Below are positions 7,370 to 14,593 of a stretch of DNA of 28,675 bases, one piece after another. Each line of letters starts with the position of its first letter. Position 1 is the stretch's first letter. Under the pieces are notes generated by a model. It was not told where the DNA came from. It saw only the letters and a list, made by a program, of their open reading frames with translations, and made no database searches. The DNA is from a virus. The DNA lies in the IMG/VR virus record IMGVR_UViG_3300031758_000427, positions 1 to 28,675 of that record; one strand, written 5' to 3'. The translations under genes were made by a program, and so were the position numbers.

Positions 7370-7879
7370 ATGATTCCCGGCATTCTCGTTCCAACAGGAA
7401 ACCTCGGCGCTCTCACCGCCGATCAGATCGTTGTCCAGCCCATCGCTGCTGTCGATGTCGCTGTCGGCGACCTCGTCAAGTTCGATCTCGCCGACACCAG
7501 CACCTACACCAACCTCACGGCGCTCAACGATCCCGACAACAAGACCAACCCGTTCAATGTCGTGATCAAGGCGGTCGCAGGTTCCTCCTCGACCACCGAG
7601 AAGGGCGGCATTTGGGCCGTGGTCACGCAGGCTGCGACCGCTGGTCAGCGTTGCAAGGTCTGTGTTTCGGGCCTTGTTGATGCCAAGATCAGCGGAACCA
7701 CCACCGCTGGCGTCACCACCATGATCGCTGGAGCGGCGATCCTTGAACCCGCTCCGAGTACCGCATCCGTCAACAGCAGCGCGCCCATCGCACTCGCGAT
7801 GGGTACGAATGCATCGGGTGCGGCGACGATCAAGGTTCTGATCTGCGGCTTCTCTCTGTTCGGAAGCGGCGTGGCCTGA
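7370..7879 (+). CDS. Probable capsid decoration (cement) protein
   Basis: This is a 169-residue protein rich in A, T, V and G with alternating beta strands and no helices of note. It is placed right after the major capsid gene with a similarly strong ribosome binding site. Small beta-rich proteins encoded here in many phages sit on the outer capsid surface and stabilise it. Visible features are an N-terminal strand pair (IPGILVPTGN), DVAVGDLVKFDL (a motif like beta-barrel decoration proteins), VVIKAVAG, and a C-terminal IKVLICGFSLFG. Two cysteines are spaced in KVCVSG and LICG. The assignment is inferred from position, composition and expression; a minor tail role is the alternative. Confidence 0.55.
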   Translation: MIPGILVPTGNLGALTADQIVVQPIAAVDVAVGDLVKFDLADTSTYTNLTALNDPDNKTNPFNVVIKAVAGSSSTTEKGGIWAVVTQAATAGQRCKVCVSGLVDAKISGTTTAGVTTMIAGAAILEPAPSTASVNSSAPIALAMGTNASGAATIKVLICGFSLFGSGVA

Positions 7880-7894
7880 TCTGACAACTCTTCT

Positions 7895-7924
7895 CGGGGT
7901 GCCGTGGGAAACCACGGCACCCCG
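7895..7924 (+). terminator. Perfect 13-bp hairpin with GAAA tetraloop after the capsid genes
   Basis: The arms CGGGGTGCCGTGG (7895-7907) and CCACGGCACCCCG (7912-7924) are exact inverted complements around a GAAA loop. A GNRA tetraloop gives exceptional stability. No T run follows (the next bases are CTTCC), so a classical intrinsic terminator is doubtful. An mRNA-stabilising or attenuating element behind the highly expressed capsid genes is as likely. It ends five bases before the next start codon. Confidence 0.7.
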
Positions 7925-7929
7925 CTTCC

Positions 7930-8700
7930 ATGCTTACCTACGGTGGCCTCAAGCAGCACATTCTCCTCGCGCTCGGCGGCCAGCCGTCGATCGTCAGCGG
8001 TGTCACGCAGAATCAGCGCATCGCCGAGATCGTCAATCAGGCTGGGAACTACCTGTTCTCCAAGCAATGGCGGTTCCGCGAGCGCACGGGCCGCCCTGTC
8101 TCGCTGATCGCCAATCAGAACTGGGCCGCGATGCCCGGTGACGCCGAGGAGATCGTTTCTCTCGTGACCAAGGCTGGACTTGGTTGGCGCGTCGAGTTGA
8201 CCAGCCCCGAGCAGATCGAACTGTTCCGCAACAGCATGGCTCCCGCGCTGCTCGACAGCGTGTACTACGCGGCCCTCTCCCGACCGTGGGCGCAGTCGGA
8301 CGATGTGACCCCACTCGTGGCTGGAACGGCGTTCCCTGCCCCACGGCTCGATATCTACCCCACCCCGCAGGCGACATCGACCGACGCGATCATCATGCGC
8401 TACCGCGCAGGTTGGACGGCCGTCTCGGGCGAGACGAATGCGGTAACCCCCGACACCTACAACATCCCCGTTCCTCCGTATGTCGAGGCTCTTCTGATCG
8501 CCTACTGCCGCGCGTTCGCGGTCGCCTACGAAGACGAGGGTCTCGCGGCACGGCTGATCGAGATCGACAACGGCCCGATTTGGAACGCGGCCGCCATCAA
8601 GGATGGCATTGCACAGAGAGACTACGGTCGCCTGAACCCCGTCCGTTCAGGGGCGTTTGTCTCCGACCCAGTTCGATACCGCAGGGGATTCGTGCAATGA
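7930..8700 (+). CDS. Head-tail adaptor / tail tubular protein A-like
   Basis: This 256-residue protein lies between the decoration-like gene and the lysis genes, upstream of the tubular-B-like hub. The N-terminus (QRIAEIVNQAGNYLFSKQWRFRER) has the helix ending in W-x-F/R found in tubular A and gp4/gp10-type adaptors. The middle has LDIYPTPQA and IIMRYRAGW strands, and then a helix PPYVEALLIAYCRAFAVAYEDEG. Such proteins ring the portal and receive the nozzle. No Shine-Dalgarno sequence is visible before the ATG, and no other ATG, GTG or TTG exists between the upstream in-frame stop (7882) and this start, so the start is well defined despite the weak signal. Four bases overlap the next gene. 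Confidence 0.7.
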   Translation: MLTYGGLKQHILLALGGQPSIVSGVTQNQRIAEIVNQAGNYLFSKQWRFRERTGRPVSLIANQNWAAMPGDAEEIVSLVTKAGLGWRVELTSPEQIELFRNSMAPALLDSVYYAALSRPWAQSDDVTPLVAGTAFPAPRLDIYPTPQATSTDAIIMRYRAGWTAVSGETNAVTPDTYNIPVPPYVEALLIAYCRAFAVAYEDEGLAARLIEIDNGPIWNAAAIKDGIAQRDYGRLNPVRSGAFVSDPVRYRRGFVQ

Positions 8701-8963
8701 CCGATGATGGGAAGAAAAACTCGCAGTTGATCGCCTCATGGGCGCAGTTCGTCGCGATCTGCATTGGCATCGGAACGGTGCTGATGTACATGGGCCGCAA
8801 GGATCAGCAGTTGGCTACGACCAGCGAGCAGGTCAAGGAACTCAGCAGCATCGTCTCCGACCTCGCGAAGGCGCAGGTCGGCTTCAACCTCACGGATCAG
8901 CAGACCGCAGAGCGTCTGCGCGAACTGGCCGCACGGCTGGATCGACTTGAAAGGAGCAAGTAA
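8697..8963 (+). CDS. Small membrane protein with coiled coil (lysis region; i-spanin-like topology)
   Basis: This is an 88-residue protein coupled to the previous stop by ATGA. Residues about 11-32 (from LIASWAQFVAICIGIG to VLMYMG) form one transmembrane helix followed by RKD. Residues 38-88 are a hydrophilic coiled coil with heptad spacing, ending in RELAARLDRLERSK. One N-terminal anchor plus a coiled coil is the topology of inner-membrane spanin subunits, and also of small membrane accessory proteins in phage lysis regions. The gene comes directly before a holin-like gene and close to an o-spanin-like lipoprotein, so a lysis role is likely. Which of this or the 9177 gene is the true i-spanin partner is unclear. 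Confidence 0.65.
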   Translation: MTDDGKKNSQLIASWAQFVAICIGIGTVLMYMGRKDQQLATTSEQVKELSSIVSDLAKAQVGFNLTDQQTAERLRELAARLDRLERSK

Positions 8964-9172
8964 TGACCGAGTTCATCCCGTCTTGGCGCACCACGGTTGC
9001 AGGTATCGGTGCCATTCTCGTCGCCATTGGTGGCGCGCTGTCTGCGACCTTCGACAACGACCCAGCGACCGTCGCCGACTGGACTGCCGTGGTTGCCGCG
9101 TGCATCGCTGGATTCGGCCTGATCTTCGCGCGCGACAACAAGGTCAGCAGCGAGCAGGCTGGGGCGAAGTGA
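8963..9172 (+). CDS. Holin-like membrane protein
   Basis: This is a 69-residue protein whose start shares one base with the previous stop (TAATG), with AAGGAG six bases upstream. There are two hydrophobic helices: about residues 10-28 (TVAGIGAILVAIGGALSA) and 41-56 (WTAVVAACIAGFGLIFA). A short acidic loop (TFDNDPATVADW) separates them, and the tail is basic/hydrophilic (RDNKVSSEQAGAK). Small two-helix proteins with W-TT-AG at the start and G-GLI-ARDN at the end are commonly annotated as phage holins. It would form lesions in the inner membrane at lysis time. No endolysin gene is adjacent, so the muralytic partner must lie elsewhere in the genome or inside a larger protein. Confidence 0.7.
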   Translation: MTEFIPSWRTTVAGIGAILVAIGGALSATFDNDPATVADWTAVVAACIAGFGLIFARDNKVSSEQAGAK

Positions 9173-9176
9173 TGCC

Positions 9177-9404
9177 ATGTTCGACCGAGTCATCGCGCAG
9201 ATCGTCCTCGGCCTCCTGTCGTACCTTGAGCGTCGCATGGAGCGTGGCTCCGTGGCGGTCGATGCTGATGTGGATCGTGATCGTCTTCGTCGTGGCGGCG
9301 CTCGCATTCGCAAGTGGCTGCGGAAGCAGGGCGGTGTTCATCCCCGATCAAAGCCCGATTCGACTGGGTCCGGGGATCAAGGGACGGGTGTGGATGCTGG
9401 TTGA
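9177..9404 (+). CDS. Small amphipathic protein overlapping the lipoprotein gene
   Basis: This is a 75-residue frame starting five bases after the holin-like stop. The first 50 residues look like a genuine protein: a hydrophobic/amphipathic N-terminal helix (VIAQIVLGLLSYLERRM), then GSVAVDADVDRDRLRRGG and ARIRKWLRKQ. A similar A-DAD-D-LRRAG-RIR-W pattern is familiar from small phage lysis-region proteins. The final 24 residues are Gly, Ser and Asp-rich and are probably a by-product of the overlapping o-spanin frame. The N-terminal helix is short for a transmembrane span. Overlap of two lysis genes in different frames (9262-9404) mirrors the Rz/Rz1 arrangement, so this may be a degenerate i-spanin. 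Confidence 0.6.
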   Translation: MFDRVIAQIVLGLLSYLERRMERGSVAVDADVDRDRLRRGGARIRKWLRKQGGVHPRSKPDSTGSGDQGTGVDAG

Positions 9405-9495
9405 CGGTCAATGGACCCTGTCCGCCAACAGCATCGAGTTGCCTGAAGGCATGTACATCGTGCCTCCGAGGTTCGTCGAGGAAGGTGAACAATGA
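9262..9495 (+). CDS. Outer-membrane lipoprotein, o-spanin-like
   Basis: This is a 77-residue protein in a frame different from the overlapping upstream gene. It has a lipoprotein signal: a hydrophobic stretch (WIVIVFVVAALAF) followed by the lipobox-like ASGC with the acceptor Cys at residue 20. A second Met at residue 3 (9268) would serve equally well. The mature part is about 58 residues: AVFIPDQSPIRLGPGIKGRVW, then a DGQWTLS strand and ELPEGMYIVPP. The pattern (VFIPDQSP-R-GP, W-L, PEG-YIVPP) is characteristic of small phage lysis lipoproteins. It would be anchored in the outer membrane and complete disruption of a Gram-negative envelope. No Shine-Dalgarno sequence is evident, so translation probably couples to the overlapped gene. 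Confidence 0.7.
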   Translation: MLMWIVIVFVVAALAFASGCGSRAVFIPDQSPIRLGPGIKGRVWMLVDGQWTLSANSIELPEGMYIVPPRFVEEGEQ

Positions 9496-10655
9496 CCGCG
9501 AAGATCCAAGTCCGACGCGACACGACCACGAACTGGAATGCTGGCACCCCTCCGACCCTTGATGTCGGCGAGATCGGCCTCGACACCACGCTGAAGCAGA
9601 TCAAGATCGGCGATGGGTCGAGCAACTGGACGGCGCTTCCGTGGCTCGGAGGCACGCTGCCCTACTTCTCATCCCCGAACGCAAACATCGATGACTCGTC
9701 CCTTCGCGTTCCCGGCGTGTACCGATGGGCTGGCATCGCGTCAATCACATCGGGAACAGTTCCCGCCGCTCCGATCGACATCAAGGCGGCGGACGGCGGC
9801 ATCAACATGCTTGTCCTCGCGTTCGGTGCCGTCGTGCTTCAGCATCTGTGGACCGACGGAGATGGAACACAGCCGCAGAAGTCGTTCACACGCATCTACG
9901 ACACCGCATACAGGGCTTGGACTCCGCAGAACATTTGGGGTGTCAGCGCGACCGAGGGCGTCGATGTCGTTGCCAAGAGCATCACGCTCAAGGACACGGC
10001 TACCGGACTGACCGTTGATGGGAACTCGACGCTGACGGGCAATGTCACGGTCAATGGCACGACCACGCTCGGAAACGCCAACGCCGACATCGTCACGGTG
10101 CAGGCTGGAACGGTTTCGGCTCCGATCATCACTACTACTGGCGATACCAACACGGGTATCTATTTCCCGGCAGCCGACAAGGTTGCGCTTGCCGCCGGAG
10201 GTGCCGATCAGTTGGTTGTTGACAACGGTGCGGCTGATGTTCTTGCTGCAATCTTCAGGAAGGGCGCGACCCTGAATGAGCGGTTGGACATGAACAACTT
10301 CCGCATCATCGATGTGGCAAACCCAACTCAACTCACCGACGCGCTCAACTGGCAGACGCTGCTTTCCCATCTCGCGTTCATCGAGGCGACCAATCTCGAC
10401 AACGGCACGACATTGACCGCACCCGGTGGATCGACATGGGCGATCTCGGGAATCAATGGCGGAGGTGGAACTGCAACCGCGACTCCCAATGGCGCTTACG
10501 CTGGATCTAGATGGGACGGAGTCATCATCGGATACAATGTAGGAACGGGAAATGTCGGCAACTCGTGGTGCAGGACATTCAGCAACTCCACAGCACCATC
10601 TGTAGGAGCGGTTGACTGCACGGCCATCATCATGGTCGCTGTCCGTAGATCGTGA
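9492..10655 (+). CDS. Tail fibre / receptor-binding protein with Mtd-type N-terminus
   Basis: This is a 387-residue protein coupled to the lipoprotein gene by ATGA, with GGAAGG upstream. Residues 1-55 (KIQVRRDTTTNW, then GEIGLDTTLKQIKIGDGSSNW) are the short beta module seen at the N-terminus of many phage fibres, including major tropism determinants and hyaluronidase-type tails. It is followed by WAGIASIT and repeated beta stretches (TGLTVDGNSTLTGNVTVNGTTTLGNANA) of the trimeric-fibre type, a GDTNTGIYFPA segment, and a receptor-tip-like C-terminus (SRWDGVIIGYN, then SWCRTF). The last 60 codons are less GC-rich than the neighbours, consistent with rapid exchange of the receptor-binding tip. 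No intramolecular chaperone peptidase was recognised. Confidence 0.75.
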   Translation: MTAKIQVRRDTTTNWNAGTPPTLDVGEIGLDTTLKQIKIGDGSSNWTALPWLGGTLPYFSSPNANIDDSSLRVPGVYRWAGIASITSGTVPAAPIDIKAADGGINMLVLAFGAVVLQHLWTDGDGTQPQKSFTRIYDTAYRAWTPQNIWGVSATEGVDVVAKSITLKDTATGLTVDGNSTLTGNVTVNGTTTLGNANADIVTVQAGTVSAPIITTTGDTNTGIYFPAADKVALAAGGADQLVVDNGAADVLAAIFRKGATLNERLDMNNFRIIDVANPTQLTDALNWQTLLSHLAFIEATNLDNGTTLTAPGGSTWAISGINGGGGTATATPNGAYAGSRWDGVIIGYNVGTGNVGNSWCRTFSNSTAPSVGAVDCTAIIMVAVRRS

Positions 10656-12916
10656 TGACCCACATCCCCGTCCAACTTCCTTTCAAGGGCTTCACGGAGC
10701 AGGCGCAGTTCAGCGCGGTTCCGCAGGGCATGACGCCGTCGTGCCTGAACATGATGCCGTCGGATGTTTGGAACGGTCGCACGCGGATCAGCACGCGCAA
10801 CGGCACGCAGTTGTACAACCTCGGCGGCGTGCAGTTCATGGGGACATTTCGCGCCTACATCGGCGGATCCCTTGTCGAGAAGATCATCTTCGTGCGCGCG
10901 GGAAAAATCTACTACGCCGATCCACGGTCGAACCTGACCGCTACGGCGACGGTGTTTCCCGGCCAAACGACGGAGAAACTCAACACGACTGGACTCGTCG
11001 AGGGAGTCCAGTTCAACGAGTACTTCTATTTCGTCGATGGCACGAACTACACGAAGGTGCTGCTCACCGACACCACGACTGGCGTGTCCGTTTGGGGAGA
11101 TTTGGTTGGAACGCACAAGGGTCCGTACCACACGGATCCCACGGTCAGCCCTGCTGGAAATCGGGCAACCCTGATCTGTCGATGGGGCGCACGGGTCGTT
11201 CTGTCGGGCTACAAGAAGACCCCGAATGTGTGGTTTGCCTGCGCGCCTGACAAGGTGGCTGCTACTGGCGCATCCGATGACGGGTGGAGTGGGACCGATT
11301 TTATCGGAGCGATGAGCGGCATCGGCGGCACGGTCAGCACGGCATATGGAACGCTCGGCGATCCGATCGTCGCGATCTTCCCATTCGCGCAGAGTGGACT
11401 GATGTTCGCCTGCACCAACTCATTCTCGTTCCTCACTACGGATCCGATCTTCGAAGAACAGGTCGCGCTGGTCAGCCTGACAAAGTCGATTGGTATCGCA
11501 GGGCAGCGCGCCTACTGCCAGTCGCAGGAGAAGGGCGCGTTCATCCTTGCGAACGACGGCCTGTACTTCATCAACGCGAACGACTTCAACTTCAATCGCG
11601 GAAACCGCGTGAGCGCGGGACGGCTCGATTCGTTCTTTATGCGCTTGGATTTCGGGACTCCAGCCATCGGCGGAACCAGTTCCCTTGCGGGTGGAACCCT
11701 TCGCTCGCTTACGACGGAACAGGGAAGCGCAAGCGGAGCGACTTCGAAGACGCAGACACCCGAAGGTGGACTGACTGATGAATCCACCGCCGAGAAGGTT
11801 GAACTCGGCACCGCAGCGTCATCGCTTACAGGAAGCGTAAACGCCGGAGATGTGTTTCCGTGTCTCTGCTACGACCCTGACCGAGAAGGCGTGTGGATCT
11901 TCCTGTCGGTCAGCGGTGTCGAGAATGCCAGCCTGCACCTGTACTACGACCTCAAGACGGACTCGTTTTGGCCGCAGCGGTTTTCTGATCCGAACATCTA
12001 TGCACCAACATCAGCCTCTTATGTAGGAACTTCACGCACCAAGTCAGGCCGTTTGTTCCTTGGTGGATCGCAGTCGATCTCGATCATCGACCGATCATTT
12101 CCCATTGGAGTGGACGGTTGGGATGCGGAGATGACCGACGAGGACCAGCGCAGGCAGTTCGTCCGCAGCAGCCTCACGGTCGGACCCGTCATCGGTCAGT
12201 TGCCGTACAGGGTGATGCTGAACGAGGTCAGGATCGATCTCGGCGATGACCAGTACGAGGTTCCGAACGACTTCAACGACCTGAGCCAGTCTCCGATCGT
12301 CAGCGTGACCAAGGGAGATACGGCTCAGACCGCGCTGGGCTTGCAGACGGACAGCCTGTTCGTGATCAACCTCAATCCGCTCGTCATCGACGGAGGAGAC
12401 GCCAGCGGCGCTGGTCCTACTCCGCTGTATGACGGAGGAACGATCGCAACTCCATCACCAAACAACATCGACGGCCGTTTCGCTGTCCGCCCGTTCGGGC
12501 AGTACACGCAGGACGATCCGTTTGCTTCGGGAACGACCCGCGTCTACAACGGTCCCGGCAACTGGGTCATCAACTGGGACGGAACGCAATGGATCATCGA
12601 GGACTCTGTGACGCTCGTGAACGAGTACGAGCAGATCACGGACGATCCGGGCAGCCCCGATGGTGCGATGATCACCATGACGCAGAACCCCGTCTCTCCC
12701 GATGATAAGGACAACGCCGATGTCTCGGGCGCGTCTTTCCCCGAGGCCGAGGTTCAGGAAATCGGCACGCTTGTTGCAGGCCGAAACACAGCAAAGAAGT
12801 GCCGCATCCGTGGCGAGGCGATGTACATCACGATCGCGTCCGACGGAAAGCCTTGGTCCATCGAAAGAATGTCCGTGATCGTGTCTCAAGTCGGCAAGAG
12901 CCGAGGTGATCCGTAA
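10655..12916 (+). CDS. Tail hub / tubular protein B-like
   Basis: This is a 753-residue beta-rich protein located after the fibre and before the ejection proteins. An in-frame GTG directly before the ATG could add one residue, but the ATG at 10655, sharing one base with the fibre stop, is preferred. The N-terminus (VQLPFKGF, then VPQGMTPSCLNMMPSD) recalls the PQG-SP-N opening of tubular B proteins, followed by WNGRTRISTRNGT. Blade-like repeats resemble a propeller: RVVLSG, NVWFACAPD, GLMFACTNSFSFL, GAFILANDGLYFIN and GVWIFLSV. The C-terminal third has long loops and a GTxxAGRNTAKKCRIRGEAM segment. It should form the hexameric nozzle through which DNA leaves. It has the expected size (T7 gp12 has about 790 residues). 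Assignment is from context plus pattern. Confidence 0.7.
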   Translation: MTHIPVQLPFKGFTEQAQFSAVPQGMTPSCLNMMPSDVWNGRTRISTRNGTQLYNLGGVQFMGTFRAYIGGSLVEKIIFVRAGKIYYADPRSNLTATATVFPGQTTEKLNTTGLVEGVQFNEYFYFVDGTNYTKVLLTDTTTGVSVWGDLVGTHKGPYHTDPTVSPAGNRATLICRWGARVVLSGYKKTPNVWFACAPDKVAATGASDDGWSGTDFIGAMSGIGGTVSTAYGTLGDPIVAIFPFAQSGLMFACTNSFSFLTTDPIFEEQVALVSLTKSIGIAGQRAYCQSQEKGAFILANDGLYFINANDFNFNRGNRVSAGRLDSFFMRLDFGTPAIGGTSSLAGGTLRSLTTEQGSASGATSKTQTPEGGLTDESTAEKVELGTAASSLTGSVNAGDVFPCLCYDPDREGVWIFLSVSGVENASLHLYYDLKTDSFWPQRFSDPNIYAPTSASYVGTSRTKSGRLFLGGSQSISIIDRSFPIGVDGWDAEMTDEDQRRQFVRSSLTVGPVIGQLPYRVMLNEVRIDLGDDQYEVPNDFNDLSQSPIVSVTKGDTAQTALGLQTDSLFVINLNPLVIDGGDASGAGPTPLYDGGTIATPSPNNIDGRFAVRPFGQYTQDDPFASGTTRVYNGPGNWVINWDGTQWIIEDSVTLVNEYEQITDDPGSPDGAMITMTQNPVSPDDKDNADVSGASFPEAEVQEIGTLVAGRNTAKKCRIRGEAMYITIASDGKPWSIERMSVIVSQVGKSRGDP

Positions 12917-13887
12917 TGGCAATACCCCTGATTATTGGCGGAGCCATGCTGCTTGGCGGTGCAGCAATGGGCGCGATCGGCCAGCGACAGCGTCGCAAGG
13001 CATTGCTTGGTATGCAGGCAATGGCGATCGAAGACTTTCGCGAACTTGGAGACGAGTATCGCGACCTGTTCGGCCCGATCATGCAGCAGTACTCGCAAGA
13101 GCGTGAGCAGAACATGTCGCTCTACCGCACGGAGATGCAGCGTGCCGAGCAGTCGTTCACCCGCTACTTTGATCAGGCTCGTACCGAATACGGTCAGGGC
13201 ATGGATCGCGCTCTTGGTGAAATGCGCATCGGTCGCGAATCGACGATCGAGGCCACCCGTCAGGAGACCCGGAGGCAGGAGGCAGCGCAGACAGCGAGCA
13301 ACGCCTTCACGGGCCTTGGACAGACCACATTCGGGCAACAGCGCGTTCAGAACATCGGATCTCAGGGCGCTCTCCGCGAGGGCGTGATCCGCGAGCAGTA
13401 CGCGGGCCAGTTGTCCGCGCTTGAGGCGCAGCGCGCTCAAGGCATGTCTACTCTGTCCGCTCAGATGGGTCAGGGTCTGTCGGGTATCCAGCAGAGCATG
13501 GCGACAAACCTGTCGAACATGTATCAAACCTACAGCGGAAACATCGCGAACATGCAGACGCAGGGTCTTGGACAGCAGTTCAACCTGTACCAGCAGGGTC
13601 TCAATGTCGGATACCAGTTCGGCGGTCAGGCTGCGAATCTTGCTGGCGCTGGTGTGAGCGCATTTGGATCCGCTCTAGGTTCCATTGGTGGTGCTGTGTT
13701 TGGTGCTGGACTCAGCGGCATGGCTGCACCAGCGGCAGGCGCTGCTGCTGGCGCTGGCGGAAACTGGGCCAGCCAAAGTATGCAGTCAGGCGGAATGTCG
13801 CCGTCGCAGTACTACAGCCATTATCAGCAGTACGGAACGGGTGGATGGAATGCGCAAGGGTTCCCTGTTTCGGGACCGAGGTTCTGA
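12916..13887 (+). CDS. Internal virion (ejection) protein A
   Basis: This is a 323-residue protein with GAGGTGA upstream and a one-base overlap with the previous stop (TAATG). There are three parts. Residues 1-22 are a hydrophobic Gly/Ala/Met segment (IPLIIGGAMLLGGAAMGAIG). Residues about 30-225 are a Gln, Glu and Arg-rich coiled coil. Residues about 236-283 are a Gly/Ala-rich hydrophobic region (SALGSIGGAVFGAG, then MAAPAAGAAAGAGG), followed by a Tyr/Ser/Gln tail. This arrangement is like the T7 gp14 type, which forms a pore in the outer membrane for genome entry. The protein would be packaged in the head core and released on infection. There is no catalytic motif. The function is inferred from position and composition. 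Confidence 0.65.
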   Translation: MAIPLIIGGAMLLGGAAMGAIGQRQRRKALLGMQAMAIEDFRELGDEYRDLFGPIMQQYSQEREQNMSLYRTEMQRAEQSFTRYFDQARTEYGQGMDRALGEMRIGRESTIEATRQETRRQEAAQTASNAFTGLGQTTFGQQRVQNIGSQGALREGVIREQYAGQLSALEAQRAQGMSTLSAQMGQGLSGIQQSMATNLSNMYQTYSGNIANMQTQGLGQQFNLYQQGLNVGYQFGGQAANLAGAGVSAFGSALGSIGGAVFGAGLSGMAAPAAGAAAGAGGNWASQSMQSGGMSPSQYYSHYQQYGTGGWNAQGFPVSGPRF

Positions 13888-13888
13888 C

Positions 13889-14593
13889 ATGCCTACTGAG
13901 AACGAGAACTTCTTCACACGCGAGCGTCTTCAGGCCATCGGCATGGGCATCGGCCGGGGCTTCCAAGCCTACGACCCGAACAACCCGTTCGCGGGCGCAG
14001 GCGCGGCGATGGAAGCGACCATCGGCACCGAGATGGCGTTTGATGCGCAGCGGCGTCAGCGTTCGGAACGGCTTGAGGATCTCGCCGAGATCGAGCGCAA
14101 GCAGTTGCGCGCCGAAGAACGCGCGGAGAAGAGCCAACTGGAATCGGAACGGCGTGCAGAAGAAGGACGCGAGCGCGCAGCCGACCGACAGATGAAGCGC
14201 ACCCTTGAGTTGCAGCAGAAGCAGCGCGAGGCGGAGCGCGATTGGTACGCGAGTATGGATGTGGTCGGAATCGACCGTGGTCTCAACACGCGCGACCGAA
14301 ACAAGAAGGCTGCTACGAACAAGGCATTCTCCGAGTGGTTCGCGGGAGCGATGGGTGGTGGCGCTCCGCGATTCTCCGGCAAGGCACCGATCAATCCGTA
14401 TGAGGAGACGGTTCCCGAGTTCGAATCCCGTGGCATCCGTCGTGGATCGGGATACTCGATGCCGCAGGACAAGCCGCAATCTCGTGCGCGCGGCATGATG
14501 CGCACTCAGGATGGGCGCATGGTCAAGGCCATCGAGGACAAGGATCAGGACACTCCGCTCTTCGGGGAAGGTGGACGCGACTATGCCTATTGA
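13889..14593 (+). CDS. Internal virion protein B (charged coiled coil)
   Basis: This is a 234-residue protein starting two bases after the previous stop. Residues 1-50 contain a Gly-rich amphipathic part (IGMGIGRGFQAYDPNNPFAGAGAA). Residues 51-118 are an almost uninterrupted charged helix of R, E, Q and K with a heptad pattern. Residues 120-234 are loop-rich and end with GRDYAY. An N-terminal GxGIGRGxxAYDPxNPFAGAGAA-type opening is typical of phage proteins next to gp14-like ejection proteins. It probably stacks with the other ejection proteins around the portal. Its last 11 bases overlap the next gene. No enzyme motif was seen. Confidence 0.6.
   Translation: MPTENENFFTRERLQAIGMGIGRGFQAYDPNNPFAGAGAAMEATIGTEMAFDAQRRQRSERLEDLAEIERKQLRAEERAEKSQLESERRAEEGRERAADRQMKRTLELQQKQREAERDWYASMDVVGIDRGLNTRDRNKKAATNKAFSEWFAGAMGGGAPRFSGKAPINPYEETVPEFESRGIRRGSGYSMPQDKPQSRARGMMRTQDGRMVKAIEDKDQDTPLFGEGGRDYAY

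Noticed and set aside
5984-7915. 643-codon open frame on the minus strand
   Set aside because: It is antisense to the capsid and decoration genes. Its composition is Arg, Val, Asp and Gly-rich, as expected from the complement of a GC3-biased gene. No protein pattern was seen.
9172-9261. ATG at 9172 as an upstream start for the lipoprotein
   Set aside because: It would add 30 Ser/Arg-rich residues before the hydrophobic signal and destroy signal-peptide layout. Those residues are the shadow of the 9177 gene.
9492-10655. Diversity-generating retroelement, suspected from the Mtd-like N-terminus
   Set aside because: No reverse transcriptase, template repeat or adenine-rich variable repeat was seen in the window. 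The N-terminal module is common in ordinary fibres.
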